Shown here in pieces: positions 27,517-35,538 of a stretch of 64,000 bases of DNA. The notes below the pieces were generated by a model. That model worked only from the letters and a program-made list of their open reading frames with translations, was not told the origin of the DNA and made no database searches. Both the position numbers and the translations under genes were made by a program. Numbering within the stretch: the first letter of the stretch is position 1; every line of letters starts with the position of its first letter. Source of the DNA: Halanaerobiaceae bacterium (GTDB lineage: Bacteria; Bacillota; Halanaerobiia; Halanaerobiales; Halarsenatibacteraceae); assembly GCA_003553225.1 (NCBI GenBank), contig PWDW01000135.1:1-64000 (forward strand), given 5' to 3'.

Positions 27517-27544
27517 AAAACTGTGTTTGAGAACAGTTTTTTTG
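27517..27544 (+). terminator. Terminator after the O-antigen-ligase-like gene
   Basis: Perfect 8-bp stem AAAACTGT/ACAGTTTT (27517-27524 and 27533-27540) with a T run (27537-27543). Confidence 0.7.
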
Positions 27545-27645
27545 CCCAGCATAAAAGAGACAGCAGCTGCCCTGGGGGCGGTCTGGATCGGTAAAATATT
27601 AAAAAAATAGAGTGAAATAAAACACTCAAGAGCTCTGTTTGACAT

Positions 27646-27674
27646 TTGACTGAGGTTCATATATGGTTTATAAT
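27646..27674 (+). promoter_or_regulatory. Promoter of yqeG-like gene
   Basis: TTGACT (27646-27651), 17-bp spacer, perfect TATAAT (27669-27674). A second TTGACA lies 7 bp upstream but at wrong spacing. Confidence 0.75.
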
Positions 27675-27726
27675 AATGAAGACAGTATAAAATTAATAAT
27701 TATTATTAATAGGGTGGTTGTACTTA

Positions 27727-28227
27727 ATGTTTTCACACCTTGTCCCTGATTTTTATTACCCCGATATTTTTTCAATTGAACTGGATAAACTGGAGCAAAA
27801 AGGAGTTCAGGGTATTATCTGTGATATTGATAATACTATTGTGCCCTACAGTGATAAAAAATTAATCACCGGGGCCCGGGATTGGTTTAAGTGTCTCCAG
27901 GAGAGAGGATTTGAGGTGTGTTTGATTTCCAATGGTCGGGAGAGCAGGGTAAAACAATTTCGTGACCATCTAAATCTGCCGGCTATCAGCCTGGCTGTTA
28001 AACCAACTAAAAGAGCTTTCCTGAAGGCTACCCGGGATATTTTACAGCTGGAAAAACACAGGGTCGCAGTAATTGGCGATCAGATTTTTACAGATGTGCT
28101 GGGGGGCAACAGGTTGAATTTAGTGACGGTTCTCGTCGACCCCTTAGAGAAAAAAGAGCTTCTTTTTACTAAATTAATGCGTCTGGTCGAGAAAATGGTT
28201 ATTACCAGATATGATTATTCTTCTTGA
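27727..28227 (+). CDS. YqeG family HAD-type phosphatase
   Basis: 166 residues. HAD motif I is GIICDIDNTIVPY (about 30-42), motif II LISNGRES, motif III Lys region AVKPTKRAF and the DxxxD region VIGDQIFTDVLGGNR (about 116-130). Members resemble mitochondrial phosphatidylglycerophosphatase PTPMT/GEP4, so a role in phospholipid synthesis is possible but unproven. I use ATG 27727 (9 nt from GGGTGG) rather than TTG 27718. Confidence 0.88.
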   Translation: MFSHLVPDFYYPDIFSIELDKLEQKGVQGIICDIDNTIVPYSDKKLITGARDWFKCLQERGFEVCLISNGRESRVKQFRDHLNLPAISLAVKPTKRAFLKATRDILQLEKHRVAVIGDQIFTDVLGGNRLNLVTVLVDPLEKKELLFTKLMRLVEKMVITRYDYSS

Positions 28228-28399
28228 GATTAAGTTTTATTCTGCTTTATTCTATTTAAATAAAGTTTAAAATAAAATTCTATCATATTTTACAATAATA
28301 TAAGAATATAAAAAATTATATAGGGACAAAAAAATTTATATAATGAAATTAAATTATTGTATAAGGATATAAAAATATAAGATCAGGAGGTGATCTGCA

Positions 28400-29110
28400 G
28401 TGAGTGAGATAATAAAAAGATCCGGAAAAATTATTGGTATCCTGGTTTTTATGATCCTGTTGCTGACCGTGGTTTATGATTCAGAGAAGATAGCTGGTGA
28501 ATCCAATTATTATATGGAACCGGGCAGCAGAATATTAAGAGAAGGAGATGAAGGTCCGGATGTTGCTCTGCTGCAGCACAAATTAAGAAAAACAGGCTTT
28601 TTCAGTCAAAAAATAGATGGATTCTATGACTCTTATACCCGGGAAGCTGTTTTAAGATTCCAATCGGAAAACAAGCTTAAAGTTGATGGTATAGCAGGCC
28701 CGGAAACTCTGGGGCGGCTGCCAGCTGCAGGAGAGATTGAGCAGATAACCTTTACCCGGGGAGATGTAATCGCCCTGGCCAGAATTATTCATGGTGAGGC
28801 CCGGGGGGAGAGTATGAAAGGTAAAATAGCTGTGGGAGCAGTGGTTAAGAATCGGGTACACAGTGAAAAATTTGCCGATAATATTTTGGATGTTATTCTG
28901 ACCAACAATCAGTTCAGCAGTCTTTATGATGGACAGGCCTATAAACACTTTCCCTCAGATGAATGTATTTTGGCCGCTCGATTTGCCCTGACAGGTTATG
29001 ACCCGACCGGGGGTGCCCTGTTTTTTTATAATCCGGATATTGCCAATCTGGAATGGATTTCCACCCGTCCGGTCCTGGTGAAGATAGGAGACCATGTATT
29101 TGCCCGCTAA
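28400..29110 (+). CDS. SleB-like cell wall hydrolase with peptidoglycan-binding domain
   Basis: 236 residues: N-terminal hydrophobic anchor or signal (about 8-27), PG_binding_1 domain (about 45-105, with LLQHKLRKTGFF and AVLRFQSENKLKVDGIAGPETL), then a Hydrolase_2 catalytic domain (about 118-236) with the conserved ARIIHGEARGE, where the Glu is the likely lytic residue, and the closing GDHVFAR. In spore formers such proteins are germination amidases/transglycosylases, but vegetative versions are common, and I see no spore gene here. GTG start with AGGAGG 9 nt upstream. Confidence 0.9.
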   Translation: MSEIIKRSGKIIGILVFMILLLTVVYDSEKIAGESNYYMEPGSRILREGDEGPDVALLQHKLRKTGFFSQKIDGFYDSYTREAVLRFQSENKLKVDGIAGPETLGRLPAAGEIEQITFTRGDVIALARIIHGEARGESMKGKIAVGAVVKNRVHSEKFADNILDVILTNNQFSSLYDGQAYKHFPSDECILAARFALTGYDPTGGALFFYNPDIANLEWISTRPVLVKIGDHVFAR

Positions 29111-29130
29111 AAAACAGGAGCCAGGTTATC

Positions 29131-29152
29131 TCGCCTGATATAGGTGATTTTT
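29131..29152 (+). terminator. Terminator after the SleB-like gene
   Basis: Stem TCGCCT/AGGTGA with one G-T pair (29131-29136 and 29142-29147), loop GATAT, five Ts. Confidence 0.6.
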
Positions 29153-29263
29153 GGGAGCCCCTGACATGAAAAAATATTTTAAAGTTATATATGAAAAAGG
29201 GCTATCTCCTGTAAAAATTATATACTTTCTTTATCTAATGGAAGAAAATGGAGGTCCTTTAAG

Positions 29264-29566
29264 ATAAAAAGCAAGATAAAAATTGCTAATTTAATGAAAA
29301 CACCTAAATATGCAGAGCTGCCCTATAACACCTGCACAAACACCTGCAAAGAAAAATATGAAGTACATATTGTAGTTGAATTTGAAAATAAACAAAAATC
29401 CTATAAGGATAATGGTAAAACCCTGACCATAGATCTGAGTCAAATTCATCCTATGGCCTTAGATGTCAATTCGGGACCATTTGTGGCCGAACTGAACGGT
29501 CTATTGGTGATTTCAATAGTGCGTGATAGACCAAAAGTAAAATCGGTTCGGAAGGTAGTCATATGA
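29264..29566 (+). CDS. Hypothetical protein, possible ATA start
   Basis: About 100 residues; not recognised. N-terminus is basic (KSKIKIANLMKTPKYAELP), then two Cys four apart (NTCTNTCKE) and a beta-rich body ending in VRKVVI. No transmembrane segment. The first ATG (29294) has no ribosome site within 38 nt, whereas a good GGAGGT (29250-29255) lies 8 nt before an in-frame ATA at 29264, and the codons between look protein-like. It stands alone between the SleB-like gene and the Fur-family gene. If the ATA is not used, the product is the 90-residue form from 29294. Confidence 0.6.
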   Translation: MKSKIKIANLMKTPKYAELPYNTCTNTCKEKYEVHIVVEFENKQKSYKDNGKTLTIDLSQIHPMALDVNSGPFVAELNGLLVISIVRDRPKVKSVRKVVI

Positions 29567-29683
29567 ACTACCAGGAATTCTCATTGATGCAGTGAAGTGA
29601 ATCGGTGGTAAGGATGTCAAGAAAAGCATAAATGGTATATAATAAAATTAGGTATTTTTATAATATTTAAAGGAGATGTTTCT

Positions 29684-30154
29684 ATGGAAGAATCAAGGGA
29701 GGAGCTGAGAGAAAAGTTTCACAGAAGACTGGCCGCCCATGACTGTAAACTGACCAGACAGAGAAAAGATATTCTGGAAGTAATCATCAGTGAGCCCCAC
29801 AGTCATTTTAATGCTGAAGAGCTTTATGAAAAGGTTCAGCAGATGAATCCAGAAGTTGGTCTGGCCACAATCTATCGGACCCTTGATCTATTTTGTGATC
29901 TGGAAATAATTCACCGGCTGGATTTTGATACTTCCTATAAGAGTTATGAGCTTAATGTAGAAGACCAGCATCACCACCATTTAATTTGTTTGCAGTGTGG
30001 TACTATTACAGAATTTAAGGACAGTGTTTTAGAAAAGTTTGAACAGGACCTGGAAAAAACCCATAATTTTGATATAGTGGACCATCATATTAAATTTTAT
30101 GGTTACTGTGAAGAATGCAGCTCAAATAAAGGAGAATCCAAAAATGGCAAATAA
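29684..30154 (+). CDS. Fur-family metal-dependent repressor
   Basis: 156 residues. Winged-helix DNA-binding domain (about 15-90, LTRQRKDILEVI and GLATIYRTLDLF) and dimerisation domain with the His-rich metal site DQHHHHLIC (about 94-102) and two CxxC pairs (CLQC, CEEC) for structural zinc. Could be Fur, Zur or PerR; the sequence alone does not decide. AAAGGAGATG ribosome site. Its last 11 nt overlap the next regulator gene, so the two are co-expressed. Confidence 0.93.
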   Translation: MEESREELREKFHRRLAAHDCKLTRQRKDILEVIISEPHSHFNAEELYEKVQQMNPEVGLATIYRTLDLFCDLEIIHRLDFDTSYKSYELNVEDQHHHHLICLQCGTITEFKDSVLEKFEQDLEKTHNFDIVDHHIKFYGYCEECSSNKGESKNGK

Positions 30155-30839
30155 CAAACAGGAGTGTCTGCAAAATTTGTCCGTTTTTTCTCGACTGGAT
30201 GATAAAGAACTGCAGCTGGTTTGTGAGAAAGCCCAGGAAAAAATTTATGACAGGGGTCAGATTATCTTTTTTGAAGAAGATCCTCCCAAACTTCTTTATC
30301 TGCTTGCTTCCGGTAGAGTTAAGCTTTCCATGATGTCTCCTGAAGGTCAGGAAAAAGTGCTGACAATTCTGCAGGCCGGAGATCTTTTTGGGGAGATTTC
30401 ACTTTTTGATAATAATCCTCACCCTTTAACCGCAGAGGTCCAGGAAGACTGCCAGCTGTTTATTATTCCCTGGGCTGATCTGGAAAAAATTATCCTGGAG
30501 CGGCCGACAATGGCCCTGAAAATCATCGAGGCCCTGGCCAAAAAAACAAGACTGCTGACCAGTCAGGTGCGGGAACTTGTTTTTCAGGATGCCGGGGGCC
30601 GGCTGGCAGCTCTGCTGGATCGTTTTTCTGAGGAATTCGGTCAACAGAGTGATCAGGGTTATGTGATAGAATTGGTTCTGACTCATCAGGAAATAGCTAA
30701 TTTGCTGGGCACCTCAAGGGTTACGGTGACCAAACTGCTGAATGAATTTTCCCAGAAAGGAATTATTGAGATAATAGACAGGAAAATAATTGTCAGGGAT
30801 AGAGAAACCTTAAAAAATATGATTGAATTCAGGGAGTAG
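30144..30839 (+). CDS. Crp/Fnr-family transcription regulator
   Basis: 231 residues. Cyclic-nucleotide-binding-type beta roll (about 10-120, with GDLFGEISLFDN in the phosphate-cassette position) and a C-terminal helix-turn-helix (about 176-200, LTHQEIANLLGTSRVTVTKLLNEF). Only one Cys near the N-terminus (C8), so it is not a four-Cys Fnr-type iron-sulfur sensor; the ligand is unknown. Start ATG 30144 has AAAGGAG upstream; longer in-frame starts lie inside fur. Six nt separate it from aroE. Confidence 0.92.
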   Translation: MANNKQECLQNLSVFSRLDDKELQLVCEKAQEKIYDRGQIIFFEEDPPKLLYLLASGRVKLSMMSPEGQEKVLTILQAGDLFGEISLFDNNPHPLTAEVQEDCQLFIIPWADLEKIILERPTMALKIIEALAKKTRLLTSQVRELVFQDAGGRLAALLDRFSEEFGQQSDQGYVIELVLTHQEIANLLGTSRVTVTKLLNEFSQKGIIEIIDRKIIVRDRETLKNMIEFRE

Positions 30840-30844
30840 ATATT

Positions 30845-31717
30845 ATGTCCACTGTGGATTCAGGTACAGGACTTCTGGGACTTTTCGGTCACCCGGTTGA
30901 ACATTCAATTTCACCACTAATACATAATCAGGCTCTTAAAAAGCATAATCTCAATTTTGTATATCTGGCTTTTGATATAAAACCGGAAGCAGTACAATCG
31001 GCGGTAGCGGGAATTAGGTCCTTTGGTATTAAGGGAGTTAATGTTACCATTCCCCATAAAAAAAAGGTTGTTGAGTATCTGGATATAGTTGAGGATACCG
31101 CTCAGAAATTAAAAGCAGTAAATACTATTGTAAATGATGAAGGTTGTTTGAAGGGCTATAATACTGACATTGCCGGGTTTCAGCGCATGCTCGAGAAAGA
31201 TGGACAGTTTATAATTAAAGGTAAAAAAGTGCTGATAATCGGAGCCGGGGGAGCGGCCCGGGCAGTCTGCAGTGCCCTCTGTGAAAAAGATGCAGCTGAG
31301 CTGTACATAATAAATCAGACTCCCGAAAAAGCACTTCGTGTGGTGGAAAAATGGTCTGCCACATATCCAGAAATTGAGTTTGGGGGTGGTGGTCTTACTG
31401 AAGAATTTTATGGTCCACTGCTGGAAAAAGTGGATCTTGTAGTGGATACCACTCCGGTAGGTATGGAACCCAATGTTGAACAGCCACCTGTAATCAAAAC
31501 CGGAAACATTCATTCCGGTCAGCTGGTGGTTGATCTGGTTTATAACCCGCGGGAGACCACAATTTTGCAGGAGGCCAGCAAAAAAGGGGCCAGGACCCTT
31601 AATGGGCTGCCCATGCTGCTCTACCAGGCAGCTGAATCCTTTCATCTATGGACCGGTGTTTATCCTGATGTTGAAGGATGGTATGATCTTTTGAAGAAGC
31701 AAAGTGATTTATATTGA
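30845..31717 (+). CDS. aroE: Shikimate dehydrogenase
   Basis: 290 residues; reduces 3-dehydroshikimate to shikimate with NADPH. Shikimate-binding N-domain with GHPVEHSISPLIHN (about 15-28) and VNVTIPHKKK, catalytic Lys in PHKKKV, NTD in YNTDIAGF; Rossmann motif IIGAGGAARAV (about 132-142). Late motif NGLPMLLYQAAESF. It sits 6 nt after the Crp-type gene and is separated from the other aro genes by four minor pilin genes. Confidence 0.95.
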   Translation: MSTVDSGTGLLGLFGHPVEHSISPLIHNQALKKHNLNFVYLAFDIKPEAVQSAVAGIRSFGIKGVNVTIPHKKKVVEYLDIVEDTAQKLKAVNTIVNDEGCLKGYNTDIAGFQRMLEKDGQFIIKGKKVLIIGAGGAARAVCSALCEKDAAELYIINQTPEKALRVVEKWSATYPEIEFGGGGLTEEFYGPLLEKVDLVVDTTPVGMEPNVEQPPVIKTGNIHSGQLVVDLVYNPRETTILQEASKKGARTLNGLPMLLYQAAESFHLWTGVYPDVEGWYDLLKKQSDLY

Positions 31718-31772
31718 TATTAATTTAATTTATAGCTGACTCTGAATTTTCTAAAATTGATTATCACCAGCC

Positions 31773-31801
31773 ATCTCCGGTATGTACCGGAGATTATTTT
31801 T
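31773..31801 (+). terminator. Terminator after aroE
   Basis: Nine-bp perfect stem ATCTCCGGT/ACCGGAGAT (31773-31781 and 31786-31794), loop ATGT, then a T-rich tail. Confidence 0.75.
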
Positions 31802-32143
31802 ATCTTTAAAGGAAAAAAATGGAATAAAAGAAGGATTATTACAATATATCCATAAATTAAATAATAGAGGTGCTTAATCAACGTACTTATAAGAAATTAT
31901 AAAAAAAGAAGATTAATCTTCGTTGAGATATAAAGATTAGATTTTTCACAGTATAGATTTTTAAGATACCGATATTTTAAATATTCACTTATGATTGGAC
32001 AATTAAAGTTGTTTTAACTACATATTTTTAGCATATTATCGTTATCCTGTTATAGTGATCCTGCTTGAGATTACAGCATCTAAATTTTGGAGATTTATAT
32101 TTTTACAGTCCAGTCACTAATATCAATCTGGAGGGATATAAAA
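31802..32143 (+). other. AT-rich intergenic region upstream of the minor pilin genes
   Basis: About 340 nt without a gene. It holds a perfect 14-bp palindrome GAAGATTAATCTTC (31908-31921), nested with a partly overlapping TCAACG/CGTTGA pair (about 31878-31926). That could be an operator or a weak hairpin. No promoter of good quality was found; GTTTTA-17-TATTAT is the best and is weak. Confidence 0.4.
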
Positions 32144-32662
32144 ATGCATATATTATATTGGCTGAGATGGAATATTATTGGTTCACTTAAACTTAATGAT
32201 AACTTCGAGCAATTCGAGCAAAAGGAAGGTTTTACCCTGCTGGAGCTGCTGTGTGTAATTGTGGTACTCTCCCTTTTATTTACTTTTTCACTGCAGGTTT
32301 TTGGTTCAGGGCTTATGGATTATTATTATATCTGGTCTGAGGTCCAGAGGGTATATGCTTTTTTTAGAGAGGCCCGTCAGAAAGCAATAATGACCCAGCT
32401 GGAAAGTGAAATATATTTTTATCCCCGAAAGAATAAACTGGTTATGAATTCTGGAAAGCAAAAGGAGGCTGCACTTACTTTAAAAAATGGTATCTATTTT
32501 GAAAAAGAAAGTATTTCTTTTGGAAGTACAGAGCAGGCTAATTTTAAGCCCCTGGGGACCGGCCAGAACGGTAATCTAATTCTAAAGTCAGATAGTGGGC
32601 TAAAGTATAAAATAACTGTTTATGGGCTTACAGGTCGGGTCAGATATGAACGCAAAAATTGA
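32144..32662 (+). CDS. Minor pilin / pseudopilin (GspH/FimU-like position)
   Basis: 172 residues. A prepilin N-methylation motif KEG^FTLLELLCVIVV places the processing site after Gly29, with Glu at mature position 5 and a hydrophobic helix to about residue 52. The C-terminal part is a beta-rich pilin head with no Cys pair. The leader peptide is 29 residues, longer than the usual 6-25. ATG 32144 is backed by GGAGGG. First of four minor pilin genes in the order found for tip complexes (H-I-J-K type). Confidence 0.85.
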   Translation: MHILYWLRWNIIGSLKLNDNFEQFEQKEGFTLLELLCVIVVLSLLFTFSLQVFGSGLMDYYYIWSEVQRVYAFFREARQKAIMTQLESEIYFYPRKNKLVMNSGKQKEAALTLKNGIYFEKESISFGSTEQANFKPLGTGQNGNLILKSDSGLKYKITVYGLTGRVRYERKN

Positions 32663-32747
32663 AAAAGAACGGGGTAAGTCTTAGGCCGGTGATAGTTTCA
32701 TTTTTTCGGTTATACTCCCGGGTTAACTATCAAGGAGGGGTGATAAA

Positions 32748-33263
32748 ATGCTGAAAAGTGATATACCGGAATTGGCAGTACAGAAGTTTCAGAATCGGAA
32801 ACATAAGGAAAATAAAAAAAAGCCTGTACTGGACATTTACGGTGCAAATTGCATAAAGTCCGGGAGCAGAGAATCTGGTTTTACCCTGCTGGAGATAGTT
32901 TTAGCACTGGCTCTGCTGGCTGTTTTCTCCACTCTGTTTTTCCGTACAGTTGTAGTTAACTGGCAAATTATACAGAAATGTGAAACAAAAGGACTGCTTC
33001 TTCAGGAGGCAGTTAACAGGATGGAACAGCTGCAGGCTGCCGAAAGAATTGATGTAGATTTAATTTCTGAACTGGAGGACAGCTTTAACATAAAAAACAG
33101 AGAATATCAGAGTAAGATTGAAACCAGTCCTGTACATGAAGGACTGCTGGAGGTCAATGTTTTTCTTTACCCCCTGACAAAAAATGATGCTCCTGAAGTA
33201 AATTTGGTAACCTGTATTTCCGAAAAGGATTTATCTCCGGGAGGTTCCAAAAATGAACAATGA
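32748..33263 (+). CDS. Minor pilin / pseudopilin with very long leader (PilV/GspI-like position)
   Basis: 171 residues. Processing motif ESG^FTLLEIVLALALL with the cleavage Gly at residue 44 and Glu at mature position 5. The 44-residue cytoplasmic leader, Lys-rich in the middle, is unusual; the start is nonetheless well supported by AAGGAGGGGTG 6 nt before ATG. Beta-rich head. Overlaps the next pilin gene by 11 nt. Confidence 0.83.
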   Translation: MLKSDIPELAVQKFQNRKHKENKKKPVLDIYGANCIKSGSRESGFTLLEIVLALALLAVFSTLFFRTVVVNWQIIQKCETKGLLLQEAVNRMEQLQAAERIDVDLISELEDSFNIKNREYQSKIETSPVHEGLLEVNVFLYPLTKNDAPEVNLVTCISEKDLSPGGSKNEQ

Positions 33264-33807
33264 AAGTTCATTTACTCTAATAGAGGTTATGGTTTGTTTG
33301 GTTTTGATAGGGGTGCTGGTGGGCCCTTTTTATAATTTGTTTTTTTCAGCAATCAACTTTCAAGACCACGCTGAAACAAAACTGACGCTTAGTGGACAGG
33401 GCCGTAATCTGGTCCGTTTTCTTGACAGTGATATAAGAAAAGCTGTGGATGTCAGAATAACTGAACAGGGGGCCCTGTTTATCAATACCGGGCCCCGGGA
33501 AAACGGATTTTTTGGTGGAGGTGATTCAGGACATGACCGTTATGTTAAATACTATGTTTCTGAAAAGGCCCTGAGGGTAAAACTTCCTTTGAATTCTTTT
33601 GCAGGTTCAGGAGTAAGATACCCGGAATGGCCTTCTGAAGGAGACATGGGCTATGGTCGCCCCCTGTCTCTGTCTATAATCAAAAAGGCCGAGTTCGAAT
33701 TAAGAGAAGATCAGATGCTTTACTACCGGATTGTTCTGGATGGGGACGAAAGCAAACATGTTCTGGAAAAAGAGATTGCTTTACCGGTGGTTGAAGTAAG
33801 TAAATAA
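33253..33807 (+). CDS. Minor pilin / pseudopilin (PilW/GspJ-like position)
   Basis: 184 residues. Short leader (MNNESS), then FTLIEVMVCLVLIGVLVGPFY with Glu at mature position 5. The residue before the expected cleavage is Ser6 instead of Gly, which is rare and may slow or redirect processing. The head is larger than those of its neighbours, as expected for a J-type tip pilin. Ribosome site GGGAGG upstream. Confidence 0.83.
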   Translation: MNNESSFTLIEVMVCLVLIGVLVGPFYNLFFSAINFQDHAETKLTLSGQGRNLVRFLDSDIRKAVDVRITEQGALFINTGPRENGFFGGGDSGHDRYVKYYVSEKALRVKLPLNSFAGSGVRYPEWPSEGDMGYGRPLSLSIIKKAEFELREDQMLYYRIVLDGDESKHVLEKEIALPVVEVSK

Positions 33808-33817
33808 AGGAGGGCTT

Positions 33818-34183
33818 ATGCAGAAGCAGGAAGGTTCCATAATGCTGATTGTTTTGCTGATGATTGTACTGCTGTCAGTCTTTACACTGATGATGGCCGC
33901 ACTGACTATTCATGAAATTCAGATGACCGATTACAGTCAGAAACATTATCAGGCAGCCTATAATGCTCAGGCCGCTCTGGAAGAGGCTGCTGTCTTATTT
34001 GAGAGAAAGGAGGGGGCTGTTACCACTGAAGAACTGGCTGCTATTCAGGGAAGCTTTAACAAACAGGGAGAATATGAGATGATTGAAGTTGAGATAATAG
34101 AGGAGAGTAAAGTATATCTTGTAGCTTCAGGAAGCTGTGGTCAGGTGATTGAAGAACTCTCCAGACTTATAATTCTGGAATAA
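33818..34183 (+). CDS. PilX/GspK-like minor pilin without Glu5
   Basis: 121 residues. Leader MQKQEG, then a hydrophobic helix IMLIVLLMIVLLSVFTLMMAAL. The mature residue 5 is Ile, not Glu, as known for the tip-most K/X class. It carries the typical YQAAYNAQAALEEA helix after the membrane segment. Short C-terminal head. Last gene of the minor pilin set; preceded by AAAGGAGG. Confidence 0.78.
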   Translation: MQKQEGSIMLIVLLMIVLLSVFTLMMAALTIHEIQMTDYSQKHYQAAYNAQAALEEAAVLFERKEGAVTTEELAAIQGSFNKQGEYEMIEVEIIEESKVYLVASGSCGQVIEELSRLIILE

Positions 34184-34211
34184 GAAATTTGAATTAAACA
34201 GAGTAAACAGG

Positions 34212-34240
34212 TTAACATTTTTGTTCATATATGATATTAT
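34212..34240 (+). promoter_or_regulatory. Candidate promoter of the aroC operon
   Basis: TTAACA (34212-34217), 17-bp spacer, TATTAT (34235-34240). Start near 34247. Confidence 0.5.
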
Positions 34241-34261
34241 AATTAAATAACAAAAATAATG

Positions 34262-34288
34262 GGCCCCATATCTACCGGGGCCTTTTAA
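34262..34288 (+). terminator. GC-rich hairpin before aroC
   Basis: Six-bp stem GGCCCC/GGGGCC (34262-34267 and 34277-34282), 9-nt loop, then TTTT. It may end the pilin transcript, or attenuate transcripts from the promoter 15 nt upstream of it. Confidence 0.55.
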
Positions 34289-34311
34289 TTGACAGTGAGG
34301 AGGAATTGACC

Positions 34312-35538
34312 ATGGTTGATTTCAAAACAGCCGGTGAGTCTCATGGAAAAGGATTAATGGTTATTATAGACGATATACCGGCAGGTATAGAAGTTGATGT
34401 AGAAAAGATTGACCAGATGCTTTACCGGCGGCAGGGTGGTTATGGTCGGGGAGGTCGGATGGATATTGAAGCAGATAGTGTGGATATATACAGCGGAATC
34501 AGAGGAGGCAGGACACTGGGCAGTCCGGTAAGTTTTATTATACATAATCGAGACTGGGAAAACTGGAAGGAAGTAATGTCTCCTAAAAAAAGTGATATTA
34601 CCGAAAAAGATAGTATTACTCTCAAAAGAGATGACAGGAAAAAAGAGATTGCACCTCATGTTACCCAGCCCCGGCCCGGTCACGGAGATCTAGCCGGGAT
34701 TCTAAAGTATAACCTTGATGATGTACGCAGCATACTGGAACGGGCCAGTGCCCGGGAGACGGCAGCCCGGACCGCAGCCGGTGGATTTCTGAAAAATTTT
34801 CTTAGCTATTTTGAGATAGATATTATAAGCCATGTGCTCCAGATCGGTTCAGTCCAGGCCCCAGAAGTTAATGTTGAGGGAAAAGAAGATTTTACAGCTC
34901 TAAAAGATAGGGTTCTGGAGTCTCCGGTTAATTGTTTTGATAGGGAAAGTGAACAAAAAATGATGGAGCTTATTGATCAGGCAAAAAAGGAGGGAGATAC
35001 TCTGGGGGGGAAAATAGAAATACAAACTACCCCTCTGCCCGTTGGTCTGGGCAGCCATACCTTCTGGAAGGAAAGACTGGATGCCCGACTGGCGGCTGCT
35101 ATGATTGGTATTCCGGCTGTTAAGGGAGTGGAGATCGGCCCCGCTTTCCGGAATGCCGGCCGATGGGGTTCAGAGGTCCATGATGAAATTTTTTATGAAA
35201 AAGAGAAAGGCTATTTCCGAAAATCCAATCGAGCAGGTGGTCTTGAGGCTGGAATTACCAATGGGGAGCCGCTGAAAATATCAATTGCTATGAAGCCTCT
35301 GTCAACTTTATATAAACCTCTGAGGTCAGTTGATATTAAAACCAAAAAGCCTTTTGATGCTGCAGTTGAGCGTTCAGATACAACTGCTGTTCCAGCCTGT
35401 GGAGTAGTTGCCGAGGCAATGACAGCTTTTATCCTATCTCAGGGACTTCAGAAGAAGTTTGGGGGGGACCATATTGAAGAGGTTATCAGAAATTATCATA
35501 ATTATCAGGCCGGTATTCCGGGAGAGAAGAGTCCATGA
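34312..35538 (+). CDS. aroC: Chorismate synthase
   Basis: 408 residues; converts EPSP to chorismate using reduced FMN. Signatures: FKTAGESHGKGL at the N-terminus, the RPGHGDL region (about 122), RASARETAARTAAGG (about 144-158) and the late DTTAVPACGVVAEAM. Start ATG 34312 lies 7 nt from GAGGAGGA; the TTG at 34306 is less likely. It overlaps aroK by 4 nt (ATGA), showing coupling. Confidence 0.96.
   Translation: MVDFKTAGESHGKGLMVIIDDIPAGIEVDVEKIDQMLYRRQGGYGRGGRMDIEADSVDIYSGIRGGRTLGSPVSFIIHNRDWENWKEVMSPKKSDITEKDSITLKRDDRKKEIAPHVTQPRPGHGDLAGILKYNLDDVRSILERASARETAARTAAGGFLKNFLSYFEIDIISHVLQIGSVQAPEVNVEGKEDFTALKDRVLESPVNCFDRESEQKMMELIDQAKKEGDTLGGKIEIQTTPLPVGLGSHTFWKERLDARLAAAMIGIPAVKGVEIGPAFRNAGRWGSEVHDEIFYEKEKGYFRKSNRAGGLEAGITNGEPLKISIAMKPLSTLYKPLRSVDIKTKKPFDAAVERSDTTAVPACGVVAEAMTAFILSQGLQKKFGGDHIEEVIRNYHNYQAGIPGEKSP

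Noticed and set aside
27525-27609. A small reading frame ending in ETAAALGAVWIGKILKK after the O-antigen-ligase-like gene
   Set aside because: It looks protein-like at the end, but has no ribosome site or good start and overlaps a clear terminator hairpin. Kept only as a note.
28400-29110. The SleB-like gene as proof of endospore formation
   Set aside because: Hydrolase_2 proteins with a peptidoglycan-binding domain occur in non-spore-formers, and the spoIIIA operon is absent from its usual locus here.
29567-29683. A Fur box upstream of the Fur-family gene
   Set aside because: The region is AT-rich and contains TATAAT, but I could not find a 7-1-7 inverted repeat good enough to call.
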